A stretch of DNA of 64,000 bases from Galerina marginata (lineage: Eukaryota > Basidiomycota > Agaricomycetes > Agaricales > Galerinaceae): assembly GCA_023014335.1 (NCBI GenBank), contig JAECYW010000014.1, positions 1,612,001-1,676,000 of the forward strand. Reading direction: 5' to 3'. Positions 26,432-37,800 of the stretch are shown here, piece by piece; within the stretch, counting starts at the first letter, position 1; each line of letters opens with the position of its first letter. Position numbers and translations under genes: made by a program. The notes under the pieces are model-generated. The model was not told the DNA's origin. It worked only from the letters and a program-made list of their open reading frames with translations, and ran no database searches.

Positions 26432-28676
26432 ATGTTCAAGTCATTCCGACGCGCAGGAACGCGCTTTTCAACGCGAAACATAGTCACAAAACCTTCGGAA
26501 TACGGACAGCCCGTATTTTTCTCTCATCCACATCTAAGTCGGTTTCTTTCTCTTAGTGAATGTCGACATTTCTCATGCTCATCCGATATAGTTCAACAGA
26601 ATGAAGTCACTCCTGGAATTCCGAGCTCGGACTACGAGCAGAGGCGCCGGAACCTCATGGAATTGCTCCCTGACAAGAGCCTAGCAGTTTCTGTGTCTGC
26701 TCCGATGAAATATATGTCAGGAAGTAAGGCCAGACCGCCATTACGTGTCGTACTTGTGCTGACTTGCTTTCATCTTTGCTCGCATCTCTCCAGATATCTT
26801 GTAAGTTTTTTGTATTCGAATATGCCACGAATAAAGAGGGGTTTATATGTATGAAGCTACAAGTATCGACAGGCATCCGACTTCTGGTATCTTACCGGAT
26901 TCGAAGAGCCTGACTCGGCGGTCATTCTCGGTACGACATTTCTTCCCGTGTCCGTCGGTTTCCCTGTTGACCTTTTACTTCAGAAAAGAATTCCTCGTCG
27001 AGGGGATACAAAATGACGCTGTTTTGCTCCGGAAAGGACCTGGCTAAAGAGAAATGGGATGGCGCTAGGTAAGTCTGTTTAATACCACTTTACCACGACC
27101 GTCTTTGATAGAATTTGCTTGACAATGAAGCACGAGTCTATCTTCTGCCAAAACGCTCTTTCGTGCCGATGATACCATGCTAATAGACAACTTTGGCTCC
27201 CACCTAAAATCCCTCCTCTTAACTTCCTCTCATGTCTACGTCGATCTACCTAATCCCATACCCAAAGCAGCGCGGAAGAAGCCAAAATCTTTACTCAAGT
27301 ACCTCGCCGGACCATCAGAAACAGAGCACGACAATCTTATTGAAAGCATCTCGGGCTCAATGCGAAGACCACTGTCACCGCAAATGGGGAAGCTGCGGTC
27401 AATCAAAAGTAAGGCGGAGCAGTCGGTAATGCGTGCAGCGGCAGATATCAGTGCTCGGGCGCATGCTAAGGTATTTATCATCATATTCGATTGATCTTTA
27501 TCTTAAAATTATGTGATGACTGAATGGAATATAGACAATGCGATTCGCTCAACCTGGTCTGTCAGAAGGCGCACTTGCCGCACACTTTGAGTATCTTTGT
27601 TCACTGGGTGGTGCTCAACGCCTCGCATACGTGCCCGTCGTGGCATCTGGGTTAGTCTTGCTTCATATTCAGAATTAATTGGCACTCATTGAACCCCAGG
27701 CCGAATTCTCTTATCCTACATTATACTGCCAATAATCAATTAGTTGCTCCGGACGAGCTCATTCTTATGGACGCCGGATGCGAATATAAGTATGTCCTTC
27801 GACGTCATCAGCCATTCCAATCATTGACTTGCTTTGAACAGCGGATACGCTTCTGACATCAGTGAGACCGTTTTGTGATCCATACCTTCCAAATAATCAT
27901 AATATCATCCTCAGCTCGCACGTTCCCAGCCTCAGGCACATTCTCCCCTCCTCAGCGCGAACTTTACAGCGCAGTCCTCTCTGCCCAAAAGCAAATAGTA
28001 AACCTGTGTTCAGCTCAGCATGGATTCTCCTTGCAGGAGCTGCACCGGAAATCTTGCGTTCTCCTTAAAGAGGAGCTTAACCAAATCGGGTTTAACCTTC
28101 GCAATGAAGGCGACTTAGAGAGGGTATTATACCCTCATTATTTGAGCCATCCAATTGGAATTGGTATGGCCGCATTCATTTGATCGGTCAAACTTTCATT
28201 AACCTCTCCGGTATTAGATCTGCATGAATCAGCACACATAGATAGATCAGCGCCGTATGTCTCTCATTCGACTCAAGGTTTTGCCATGTGTATCTCATTG
28301 CGTGGTATAGGTTGAAGGAAGACATGGTTGTCACCATTGAACCCGGTATGTGCTCAATTCACTCACCGACTTCTACTGACCAAATCATTTTCAGGCATCT
28401 ACGTTCCACCGACCGCTAACTTCCCAAAACACTTCCACAACATAGGTGTCAGGATCGAAGTAAGCACTTCAATAATCTCTCGGCTTCATTTACTTATTCA
28501 AGATATGAAGGACGAAGTTCTCGTTGGTGCAGAACATCCTGTTGTGTTGTCGGTATCAGCTCCAAAGGAGGTATGCCGTCCATCTCTTCTTGAATATTAA
28601 TTTCCTGAAACTTTGTACCAAGATCGTTGACATAGAAGGAGCCTGTCAAGGGCTCCTTGGATTAGAGCCGTACTAA
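26432..28676 (+). CDS. ICP55: Mitochondrial Xaa-Pro aminopeptidase Icp55
   Basis: The ATG at 26432 gives a basic, Ser/Arg-rich presequence (MFKSFRRAGTRFSTRNIVTK), fitting mitochondrial import. The aminopeptidase P N-domain follows (YEQRRRNLMELLPDKSLAVS, YRQASDFWYLTGFEEPDSAV). The pita-bread catalytic domain (M24B) has the metal ligands in order: LILMDAGCEY and SDITRTFP (two Asp), LSHPIGIDLHES (His), VTIEPGIYVPP (Glu) and VRIEDEVLV (Glu). It ends GLLGLEPY with TAA at 28674-28676. Around ten introns. Icp55 removes one N-terminal residue from imported proteins after the processing peptidase, stabilising them under the N-end rule; that is family knowledge. It lies 247 bases downstream of the previous gene in the same direction. 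Confidence 0.92.
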
Positions 28677-29279
28677 CTATTGTAATTGTCTAATCCCCGG
28701 ATGTATCTATATTAGACTATCGCACACCATTATGGAAGGATTGATATTCACCACGTCCACCTCTCGAGAACGCTGCACTTTGTCAGGCGAAACATCTAAC
28801 AGAAGCAAGACCGACTCCTTGTTATTGAAGTTTACCCCACCTAGCTCTCTTTGCCGCGCTTTAATGTATGCAGCAATTCATCGAAGACTTGAAGACGATG
28901 TCAGGTTATCTGACTCAATATTAGATGATGGTAAGATTTAATAGCTTCTCAAGAGAAAATATTGCAGATTGAAGGGCTCGTTTTCCGGGTAACCAAACAG
29001 AAGATTCTATTTGCAAGTCGGCTGTCGTAGCTAGTATGAAATTACACAGTGTATCACTGTTCAAGATAAACTATTTGAATGAAGTACTGACATTCAATAA
29101 AAAGTGCAATCCAAATGATTATGGGGAGCCATTAAAATTAACAGAGTAAGCTTCTCCATCGCTTCTCCCAGCTCGAAGGGGGCAAGCTAAAGGATGCCGA
29201 GTGACTGGGGCAAGTCGTTGTTAACGGACTCGGAATTATGAAGGGGGTTGCGTCATGGACAATAAAAAGACACGTAGAT
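28677..29279. other. Convergent intergenic region
   Basis: Between the ICP55 stop (+) and the SPT4 stop (-). A 69-codon frame at 28732-28941 has no recognisable features. Nothing else supported. Confidence 0.45.
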
Positions 29280-29750
29280 TCAGTCTTGATCGGTCTGGTC
29301 TCTGGGGCGGTATTTAATGTTTCTTCGTTCGAGCTCCACTTCGACGTCTTCGGGTATACGCCCAGTTACACGGACTGCGTACATTCCACGAACATATTTG
29401 GCTATGAGTTTCATATGAGCGCTTGTCGTTCCATCGGCTGCGTTAGAAAGCAGATGACGGACCTGTTCGCTGCCACCGGGCTACCCAGCTCTGGTCAGCG
29501 TCAATGACGGCAATAACACCGTCGAACTGCGTTGTTGTGCACACTTGAATGCGGTCAGGAGAGCTTTTCATCTTTCAACCAGGGTGTAAGACGATGGAAT
29601 ACTAGTATGATGAGGCTAGAGGCGAACCTGCAGAATTTCCTCGCAATTTGGGCAGCCAGCCTTCTTAAACTCGGCAGGTGTTTGGATAATGGAGCAAAGT
29701 AGACATGCACGGAGATTTTTTGAGCGTGCTACTGGTGGAATTGCTGCCAT
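29280..29750 (-). CDS. SPT4: Transcription elongation factor Spt4
   Basis: Three small exons (29750-29628, 29571-29463, 29401-29280) total 354 bases, giving 117 residues, the family's normal size. The N-terminus has the four-Cys zinc site: LRACLLCSIIQTPAEFKKAG followed by CPNCEE. The rest matches the NGN-binding fold: SPDRIQVCTTTQFDGVIAVI, DADQSWVARWQR and KYVRGMYAVRVTGRIPEDVE, ending RPRDQTDQD. Spt4 pairs with the NGN domain of Spt5 (DSIF) to aid RNA polymerase II processivity. The exons are too short to be seen as one open frame; the call rests on the spliced reading, whose GT-AG joins keep frame. Divergent from DBR1 with 160 bases between start codons. Confidence 0.93.
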
Positions 29751-29910
29751 TGTAGTGGTGGTTGTGGTTTGAGATCAATCACTGACTAATTCCAGAAATT
29801 GTGATCACGCCCTTTCTTAGCGCCGCTGCCGAATGCTCTCCAGAATCTCTACAACTGTAAATCCAACTATCAAGACCGCCCTCTACTGCCTACCTCGCAA
29901 GCTCAAAACC
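29751..29910. promoter_or_regulatory. Shared promoter region of SPT4 and DBR1
   Basis: A 160 base gap between the divergent start codons of two genes acting on nascent RNA. No TATA box recognised. Role inferred from position. Confidence 0.45.
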
Positions 29911-31740
29911 ATGAAGGCATCTATCCATCCGTATCCACTCATTTGCACGAGGATCTGAAGCACTCCTTGGTTGTCATTAGATCGCTGTTGAAGGATGCTG
30001 CCATGGCGAACTGGACGCGATCTACAACCATATCGGACATCTAGAGACGAGAAATGGGTACAAGGTCGATGCCCTGCTGATCTGCGGCGACTTTCAGGCT
30101 ATGAGGAACCACCAGGACCTCCAATGCATGTCGTGTCCTCCTAAATATAGGCAGCTTCACGATTTCCATAAGTGCGTGTCTCCATGGATGGAATATTTTT
30201 TTTATCGTTCTTACCATGAGCCCGGCTATTTAGGTACTATACCGGTCAGAAGAAAGCACCTGTACTGACGCTCGTTATTGGCGGAAACCATGAAGCGTCG
30301 AACTATATGTGGGAGCTGTGAGTTCTATCCACACCGTTGTTGAGGAGTCGTTGGCTGAAAACGCGGTGCAGATATCACGGAGGATGGCTGGCTCCCAATA
30401 TTTATTTCTTGGGGCATGCGGGAAGCGTACGGCTGAATGGCATTCGCATAGCTGGTGCCTCTGGAATATTCAAAACCCATGACTTCCGACAAGGTACATC
30501 ATCCCAACTTCCATTTAATAATATTGCTGAAGACGATGCCCAGGCCACTACGAAAAGCTTCCTTATGACAAAGGGGCTATGCACAGTATTTATCATATCC
30601 GTGAATACAGTGTCCGCAAACTGTCTCTCGTTCGTGGTCTTTGTTAATCTTTTCTTTTTATTGACAAAGTCGGTTGACGGTGGCTTGTCGATCACTAGCT
30701 CTCGCCTACCTCTAGCGACATTTTCCTGTCGCACGACTGGCCCCAATCGATTGAGCACTACGGCGACTTGAAAGGCCTGCTACAGCGAAAGACTTTTTTC
30801 AGAGAGGATGTGGAGAAAGGCACTTTGGGCTCTCCACCGCTCATGGGTCTATTGCAAACTGTGAAACCGAAATGGTGGTTCGCTGCGCATATGCACGTGC
30901 GGTTTGAGGCTCAGGTGCCTCATGAAGGTGACGCACCTGAGCCTGTTCAGGCTTTGAATCCGGACGAGATTCAGATTGAGGATGAGGACGAAGCTGCCCC
31001 GCCTGTAGCGCAGCCTTCCACTTCTAGGAATCCAGACGAGATTACGTTGGATGATGAAGAGGATGCAGTGGAAGCACCTCCGCCACCTCCGCCGCCTCCG
31101 CCCCAGCCTGCTTCTGTGACCAATTTTCTGGCGCTTGATAAATGTCTACCAAGACGTCAATTTATGGAGGTGAGTTTGGTCACTTACTACCATGGCCCGG
31201 GTTGACGACTCTCAATTAACAAACAGGTCATCGATATCGAGGCCAATGACACAAGCACACCCCCGACCGAAGCAAGCCAACGCGCGACGCCGCTCCTCTC
31301 GTTCGACCCGGAGTGGCTCGCGATCTGCCGCGCCTTCCACCCGTGGTTGTCGACGACGCGGCTGCAGCGCCAGTTCCCGGACGAGGCGGAGGCGCGCGGG
31401 ATGGTCGCAAAGGAGCTTGAGTGGGTTAGGGCGAACGTGAAGGCGGACGCGGGGGGCGAGATCCCAGTGGGGGAGTACCAGACTTTTGTGATGACGGCGC
31501 CTGGGCCGGGGTCAGAGGGGACGAGGATGAATCAGCAACGTGAGTTTTCTTGGCTTTGAGGAGGATTTTAGTTAACGTTGTATTGTAGCACCGTGGTATA
31601 CGAACCCGCAGACGGAGGCGTTTTGTAGTATGCTAGACGTTCCGAACAAGATTAACCCGCCTCCTACGACGGCCAGGAAGAGTTCGCCTGGGAGGGCGGT
31701 GCCTCCCGTTGGCAATGCTGGGGCTTTGCCGAGCTCGTGA
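29911..31740 (+). CDS. DBR1: RNA lariat debranching enzyme Dbr1
   Basis: The first coding exon is only ATGAAG. A GC-AG intron (29917-29980) then joins to [20 protein letters not shown], giving the universal Dbr1 start MKIAVEGC.HGELD. Metallophosphoesterase motifs follow: [74 protein letters not shown] and [13 protein letters not shown]. The C-terminal half has an acidic/proline insert (with a run of ten Pro), then [16 protein letters not shown] and the Dbr1 C-terminal domain ([33 protein letters not shown]). Dbr1 hydrolyses the 2'-5' bond of excised intron lariats in the nucleus. TGA at 31738-31740. About six introns. Confidence 0.93.
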
Positions 31741-32507
31741 GCTTGCGTTTGCTCAAGAATCCAACGACAGTTTTCTTGAAGCCCCATTCCATCCATCGCT
31801 CATGGTCATATTTCGGTTCAGGTGTTCATTTGGACCTTCATACTTGTAATCCCATCTCCACATGGTGTGCAGTATCTGCAGAATTTGTATTGCTATTTGT
31901 CATACCATACCATTCCATACCATCTGTATATCTCAGCTGAATCTGAAGCCCAAATGCTTAGGATATATACACCACAAACGTGCAGGCTCTTCATGGTCCT
32001 GTCGACGATTCAAAAAACCACGGGATAGCATAATAGACTATGTACCGAATTAACTAGCCACTGTATGTAGCTACGACCAATGCATCCGTAAGTATTGCGT
32101 GGACTTGGAGGGAGGGGGGAAGGACCAGGTCGAGGAAGGGATTAGCACGATGGCAATTTTTTTTGGGTAGTAGGTAATAAGTATGTGACAATCGATGGCA
32201 ATGACAATGGCAGTGTGCGAGGTATCTTTGCATGTGCATGTGCATGTGAAGGCGAAGGGAAGGTGGAGAGTGCGCAAGAGTGGGAAGAGAAATGGGTCAA
32301 ACCAAGAATTGAAAGTGTATGGCACATTTGCCCCCAGAAGGAAAGAAAGAGAAGAGAAGAGTATAAAAGCATAAAAGGCGTTGTCAAAGGTAGAGTAAAA
32401 GAAGAAAAAAAGCAGGGATAGCATGAGTTAGCGGAGGGGTGAATTATCGACAGGTTGGATATATGGTGCACTTTTAAGAGGGTCTGGAAGATCAGTCAAT
32501 CTAAACT
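31741..32507. other. Convergent 3' intergenic region
   Basis: Lies between the DBR1 stop (+) and the DUF2433-type gene stop (-). It contains short simple-sequence patches (CATACCATACCATTCCATACC around 31,902; GTGCATGTGCATGTG around 32,233). Overlapping frames of 60-117 codons have no motif. No gene supported. Confidence 0.45.
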
Positions 32508-34767
32508 CTAAGCACCTCCAGCCCCAGCCCCAGCAGAAGACGCCTCGTTCCCTCCTTTATTACCCGCATCTCCATTAGCGCCTGAGCCTGAGCCCGAACC
32601 GCGTCCTGTACCTCTCGTCAGGCCCGCAGCCGACAGCCCACGCGCGGCGAACCCACTTCCACCAGGCCCACCGCGTCCGCGTCCACGCCCGCCGAACGCG
32701 CCGCGGTTGGCGTGCGGGTGCGGGTGCTGCCCGGCGTAGGGCGGCTCGCCGCGCGATTCGCGGTCGGTGGCTTGTTTTACGTCTGGAGTTGTGTCTTTGA
32801 GTGTCTGTTGATGGGGCGGTTAGCGGTTGGTTGGTCGTTTTGGGAAGGGTAGAGGGTCGCTTACCTGATTGTGTTTCTCGAGCCCGGCTTTCATGGCTTC
32901 TTCGTCGCCGAACTCGACGTATGCGAGACGGGCTTTGCCTGCGAAGGGATGGGGGAGGTTTACTCGTGTGATCTAGGGGAATGTTAGTTTTTGGCATGGA
33001 AGAAAGAACAAAAGACGTACGCCGTCCTTGGCGTCGGCGAAGAACTCCCTGATCTCGGGCTCGGAGATCTGGAGGTGGGGCGCCATGCGCATGAAGATGG
33101 TCCAGGGGTGGCGGGGGGGCTTGCCGGTCTTGGGGGTGCGCGTGCCGGGGCTGGCGTCGAGCACGGGGGACTTGGTGTCGTCGCCTGCGGGCGTGGGTGT
33201 GTCGGGTTTGGGCGCGTCGGTGGCGGGGGGTGCGGGGGTGGAGGCTGAGGCGGGGGTGGAGGCGGAGGCAGAGGCAGATGCGGCAGGCTCGGGTGTGCTG
33301 GTGCCTTTTTTGTCTTTCTTGTCCTTGCGCTTGCCTTTGTCCTTGTCGGCGGGGGAGGACCCGTTGACTTTGGGCGCGGGGCTCTCTTTGCCTCCTGCTG
33401 CTGGCTGCTGCTCAGGGGGCGGGGGCGTCGACGCGTTAGACTTGTTGGCGAGGTGTGCGGGGATGGGCCTGTTCTCTCCTGGGACGGGGGTGGAGCCTTT
33501 TGTAGGGGGCAGGGCGGCGGGGTGGGTGCTTGGGGTTGGGGCGACGGTGGCTGTGCGGCGGTAGGCAAAGTTGAAGCCCTGGCTCTTGAGCTCTGCGCTG
33601 ATGCGGCCGTCTTTGACGTCGAGGACGAGGGAGCCGTAAGCTGCGTCGCAGAGGTTCCAGTTCCAGCAGTTCTTCCATGCGGGCTCTTCGCCTGTGGCTG
33701 TTGAGCCGGGGCCGGAGGAGGGCTGGGGGGGAGGGATACGCTCGACGACGGAGAGGGCCTTGTCGAGGAGGACGCGCTGGTTGTCGTCGATGACGGCGTC
33801 GACCTGGCCCTTGACGCTGTCCCAGACCTTGTCAAAGGCGTCTTTTCCGAGCTGGAGTTTGTGGCGGAAGCCGTCAAAGTCTGCTTGGACGGAAAACTCG
33901 TTGTAGGAGGAGGCGTAGCGGAAGTGGAGGCCGGCGGAGACGGTGAGGTCGGCCTTGAGAACTAGGGCGAGCTGTGCGATGATGCCCTCGCGGCCGGGTG
34001 AGGCGTGTGAGAGGAGGAGACGGGTCTCGGAGGGGTCAAAGACGCGTTGTGCGGTGTCGACGAGTTCACCAAGCTGGAGGGCGGTGGCCCACATGGTGCC
34101 CTGAGCGCCTGCTATGGTGGCTGAGCCGTCGCCGTTGTCAAAGAGCTTGTGTGGTACGAGAGCGCCGCCGAGACCGAGGAGACGGAGCTTGACGCCACCG
34201 AGGTCGAGGCAGCGGGTGGTGGCTTCGTCGAGGACGTGGAGGTTGTCGATGTGGTAAGCCTGGGAGCGAAACTTTTCGAGGACCTGGACGTCTTCGCAGG
34301 CGCCCCAGACGGTGTAGACGGGGACGGTGAGCTTGATCTGGCCTGCGAGGAGGAGAGGGAACTCTGAGAGAAGCTCGATGTTGACGGTTGAGCGGATGAC
34401 GGCTGGTGGGTTTTCTGGTGCGAGGAGGTGGGTGCGCTGCGCTGCTGGGATGAGTGGCGAGTACATGGTGAGGTGGCGAAGGGTGCGGTCATTTATACGC
34501 TCTAGACTGTTGGCCTCTGCGGGGGGAGGGCGTCAGACGCGAAAGAGAAAAATGTGTGTTTGACTGACCGAAAAAGCCAAAATCGCCAGTGTGCAGTATG
34601 GCCTTTGCATTGCTGTCGCGAGCGAGGTCGTTGAGGGCTGAGAGACGACCACGGATGTCGGCGATGCAAAGAATACGGCCGTGGGCGGTGTCGAGGACGG
34701 TGGTGTGTGTGTTGACAGCGCGGGGGAGGGGCGATATGGGCGGGCGAGTGGACGGGCGGGTGGACAT
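32508..34767 (-). CDS. DUF2433-type metallophosphoesterase-like protein with C-terminal RRM
   Basis: The start at 34767 ([15 protein letters not shown]) leads into a calcineurin-like fold: [20 protein letters not shown] and [10 protein letters not shown], then after an intron [59 protein letters not shown] and [20 protein letters not shown]. This is the fungal DUF2433 arrangement, in which the phosphoesterase signature is kept but the usual GNH is changed to WGACED, so catalysis is doubtful. A Lys/Pro/Ala-rich linker leads to an RRM ([20 protein letters not shown] to [20 protein letters not shown]) and a Gly/Arg-rich tail, ending at TAG 32508-32510. An RNA-related role is inferred. Only 51 bases separate its start from MED13. 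Confidence 0.75.
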
Positions 34768-34818
34768 GGTGCAGAGAGAAGGGCTTCGGCATCTCCCGCC
34801 GTTTGACCACAAACCACT
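34768..34818. promoter_or_regulatory. Very short divergent gap between the DUF2433-type gene and MED13
   Basis: Only 51 bases lie between the two assigned start codons. The transcripts must overlap, or share core promoter elements, unless one true start lies further inside its gene. Confidence 0.4.
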
Positions 34819-37800
34819 ATGGCCGCTGTCCCCCTCGCTGCTCTTTGGTATGCACGACTCGCTGGCTCAAACGATGCCATAGAGCACGTCCGCAGAGTCG
34901 CCCAGTTCGCCAGTCTCGGTCCAGAGCAGTCTCTCTATCTCTTTTCCTTATCAGGGCCCGTCGACACTGCCCACGACGGTCTACAAGGTCAGTTTACTCT
35001 CTACTGCTTTCGTCTGCTGATTCTTTATAGTGCTCGAGTCATCGTCGTTCACCGTGACTTCTGATCCACTGACCGCCACCAGCTTGCTCCCCGACAACCA
35101 GCCCCTCGTCGCCCACTTTCTCCACGCCGTCCGCTGCGCCGTCATCCACCGCATCACTCTCGACGCTCCAGTACGTCGCTTCAAGAACGGCTTCCTCCTC
35201 GCCCACCACCGCACCCCCATCGACTGGGCTTACAATCCTATAACGAGGTATCCTCCTTCCATAAATAGCTCCTGCCTACGTTAACCCCTCTAGACCCCTC
35301 ATCTTTTGCCAGCTGCAGATCCACTTGTCCTACGGCCCCGATGGCACACCGACGCATCTGCTCGTCCATCCCATGCTCATCCCAACACCCCTCTTGGATA
35401 TATCCCTGTCCCTCCCTGCTGGCACTCCAATCACCCTCCTGCCTTACGGCACACCTGCTTACTTTCTTGCTGCATACTCTGGTCCTACCTCTGGGCTCGT
35501 TAAACAATTTCAGGCGTCTCTACAAGGGCTAGGCGCAGGCCGCTGGGCTGAAAACCCATCATTTCTCATTGCATGGATCAAAGTAGAAAATAAACAAGGC
35601 GAAGACAAGGGCATAACAATTATATACCCCTCCGCTCTATGCCTCTCCTACCTTTCGTCATCAACACCCCGTCTACCGCTCGACTACATACCCGAACTGC
35701 CTATTCCGCTCCAGCCATCACCCCCTCCCAAAATAGCCTTGCCCCCAACACGACCATCCATCCTCTCCTCCCCCACCTCCGAGGCCCTACACACCTTCCG
35801 TGCCCTAACCGTGTCCAAAACAAAGGATATTCGCCAGGTAGCAACAGAGGTCGGCGGGTTCGTCGACGCCGTCACCCGCGAGCGCGACCGAGAACGGGAA
35901 AGACTCAAGAAGGAACGCGAGAGCGGTACAGCCTCCTCGCCCAAGATGTCCCGCACCTCTGCTTCCGTGTCTACCCCAGCATCCGCCGCGGCTTCTGCAC
36001 CCACACCTGTGTCTGTAGCGGAGACCCCTGCCCCGACACCCGCTGCCCCTGCTGTTGCTGTCGTGCCCCCAACGGTGCAGCCTTCGACATCGGTACAGAA
36101 TTTTTATCCCTCGCCTCCGCATTCGGTACCAGCCGCTGCTGTCCCCGGAAATACCTCACCAGTGGTTGAATCCGCCCCTGTAAAGCCTGAACCTACGCCT
36201 CTGCCTGTAGACGTACCACCCCCGCCATCCACATCCTACGACCCCTACAGCATGGACACCGAGTCGTGGGCCCAGTCGTCCTACCTCGGCATGGACATGG
36301 ACATGGATTTCGGGATGGACGATATCGGCATGGGTATGAGCTTCGGGATGGACATGAATATGAACATGGTCGACCCGACGTCTGGCGGTGGAGGAAGTGG
36401 GAACACCGGCGGGGGCGGGTTCGCTGCTAGGAGCGGTGCGGGGAGCATGGGGTTTGACGATGCGTTTACGGATGATGATTTTAGTTTCTTCGATCGGCCG
36501 TCGAGGCCTGCTGCTGTCCCGGTTTCTGCTGGAACTCACAGTCGTGTGGCAAGTGGGTCGGGGTTGCATAACCTCACGTCACCTTCTGTCATTGGAACGG
36601 GCATGTCGCCTCCGAATTTTGGGGACCTGCACTCCGCAAGCGGGGGTCTTTCTTCCTCCCTCAGCTCGGTGGGTGTGCACCATACATGGACCCCTGGCGG
36701 AGCTCTGGACGGGTTCACCCCGCGTTCATTAAACGAACACGAATCGGTGCCGCCTGAGCTCATGCCTTCCGTCTCGTTATCCTTAACGACCCCCATGCAT
36801 CAGACACCAGAAACGCCAGCCCCTATGACGCCGAATGTGTATCTAGAGCCTGCACCCGATCTGCACTCCCGATTGGGACACGGAGGCGCGGGAACTCGCG
36901 ACTCTATTACCAAATCAAGCCATGCGCACGCGCCGAGCGCGTTCGAGCCCATCCCGTTCGCGGAGTACCATCGACGGGCGGACGGGAAATACGCAGTGGG
37001 GAAATTCGCGTTTTCGCTGCCCAGCCCGCCGGCGGAGGATGGATATTTTGGCGGGGACGATGAGGACGTGGGCGTGGTGAAGGAGGCGAGTTCGCCGGGG
37101 TGGAGGGTGCGGTATGATGCGGTTACGGATCCGCGGGTTGGAGTTGTGAGGAAGTTGATTGGGGTTAAGAGGAAGGTGCCGCCTGGGTCTGCGCCTGGTG
37201 TTGGGTATATGGGGCGGAGGAGGATGAGCTATGATGATTGGGAGTGGGAGGAGCGGAGGGGTGGGAAGGATGTGAAGACTGAGGGTGGAGAGCTGGGGGA
37301 GGGGGTGGATGAGAAGGAGCCTGTGGACTCTGAGGAGGAGGAGGGGGAAGAGGAGGAGGAAGAGGAGGAAGACGTGGACAGCCCGATGCTCTCCCGCCCC
37401 ACTACCCCGCCGCCTGCGTACCTCCCCCTCGGGCCGACGCTCCTCCACACGCAATTCCAACACGCACAGCTCCTCCCGCTCAGCGTACCCCTGCGGCCTC
37501 CCGGAGCAGCCGTGGCAATGGAGCTGGGTCTCACACCGGTGCACCTCCATCCGCACTCTCAGATGCAGATGCAGATGCAGATGCAGATGCAGCCGATGCT
37601 GTCTGTGCCGACGCCGGTGTCGCCTGCGGCGACGATGGGCGCTGCGAGTGAGAGGTCGAGGAGTTTGGAGGCGGCGGCGTTTGCGGTTGCGGCGGAGGTG
37701 GTGGAGAATGCGGTGTGGGCGGAGACGTGGAAGGCGGCGAATGCGCCTGGGGGTGGTGGTGGGGGTGGTGGTAATGTTAATGTTAATGGTAATGCTGGTG

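Noticed and set aside
32984..33877. A 297-codon minus-strand Pro/Ser/Thr frame
   Set aside because: It is an alternative frame of the DUF2433-type gene; family motifs lie in the overlapping 497-codon frame.
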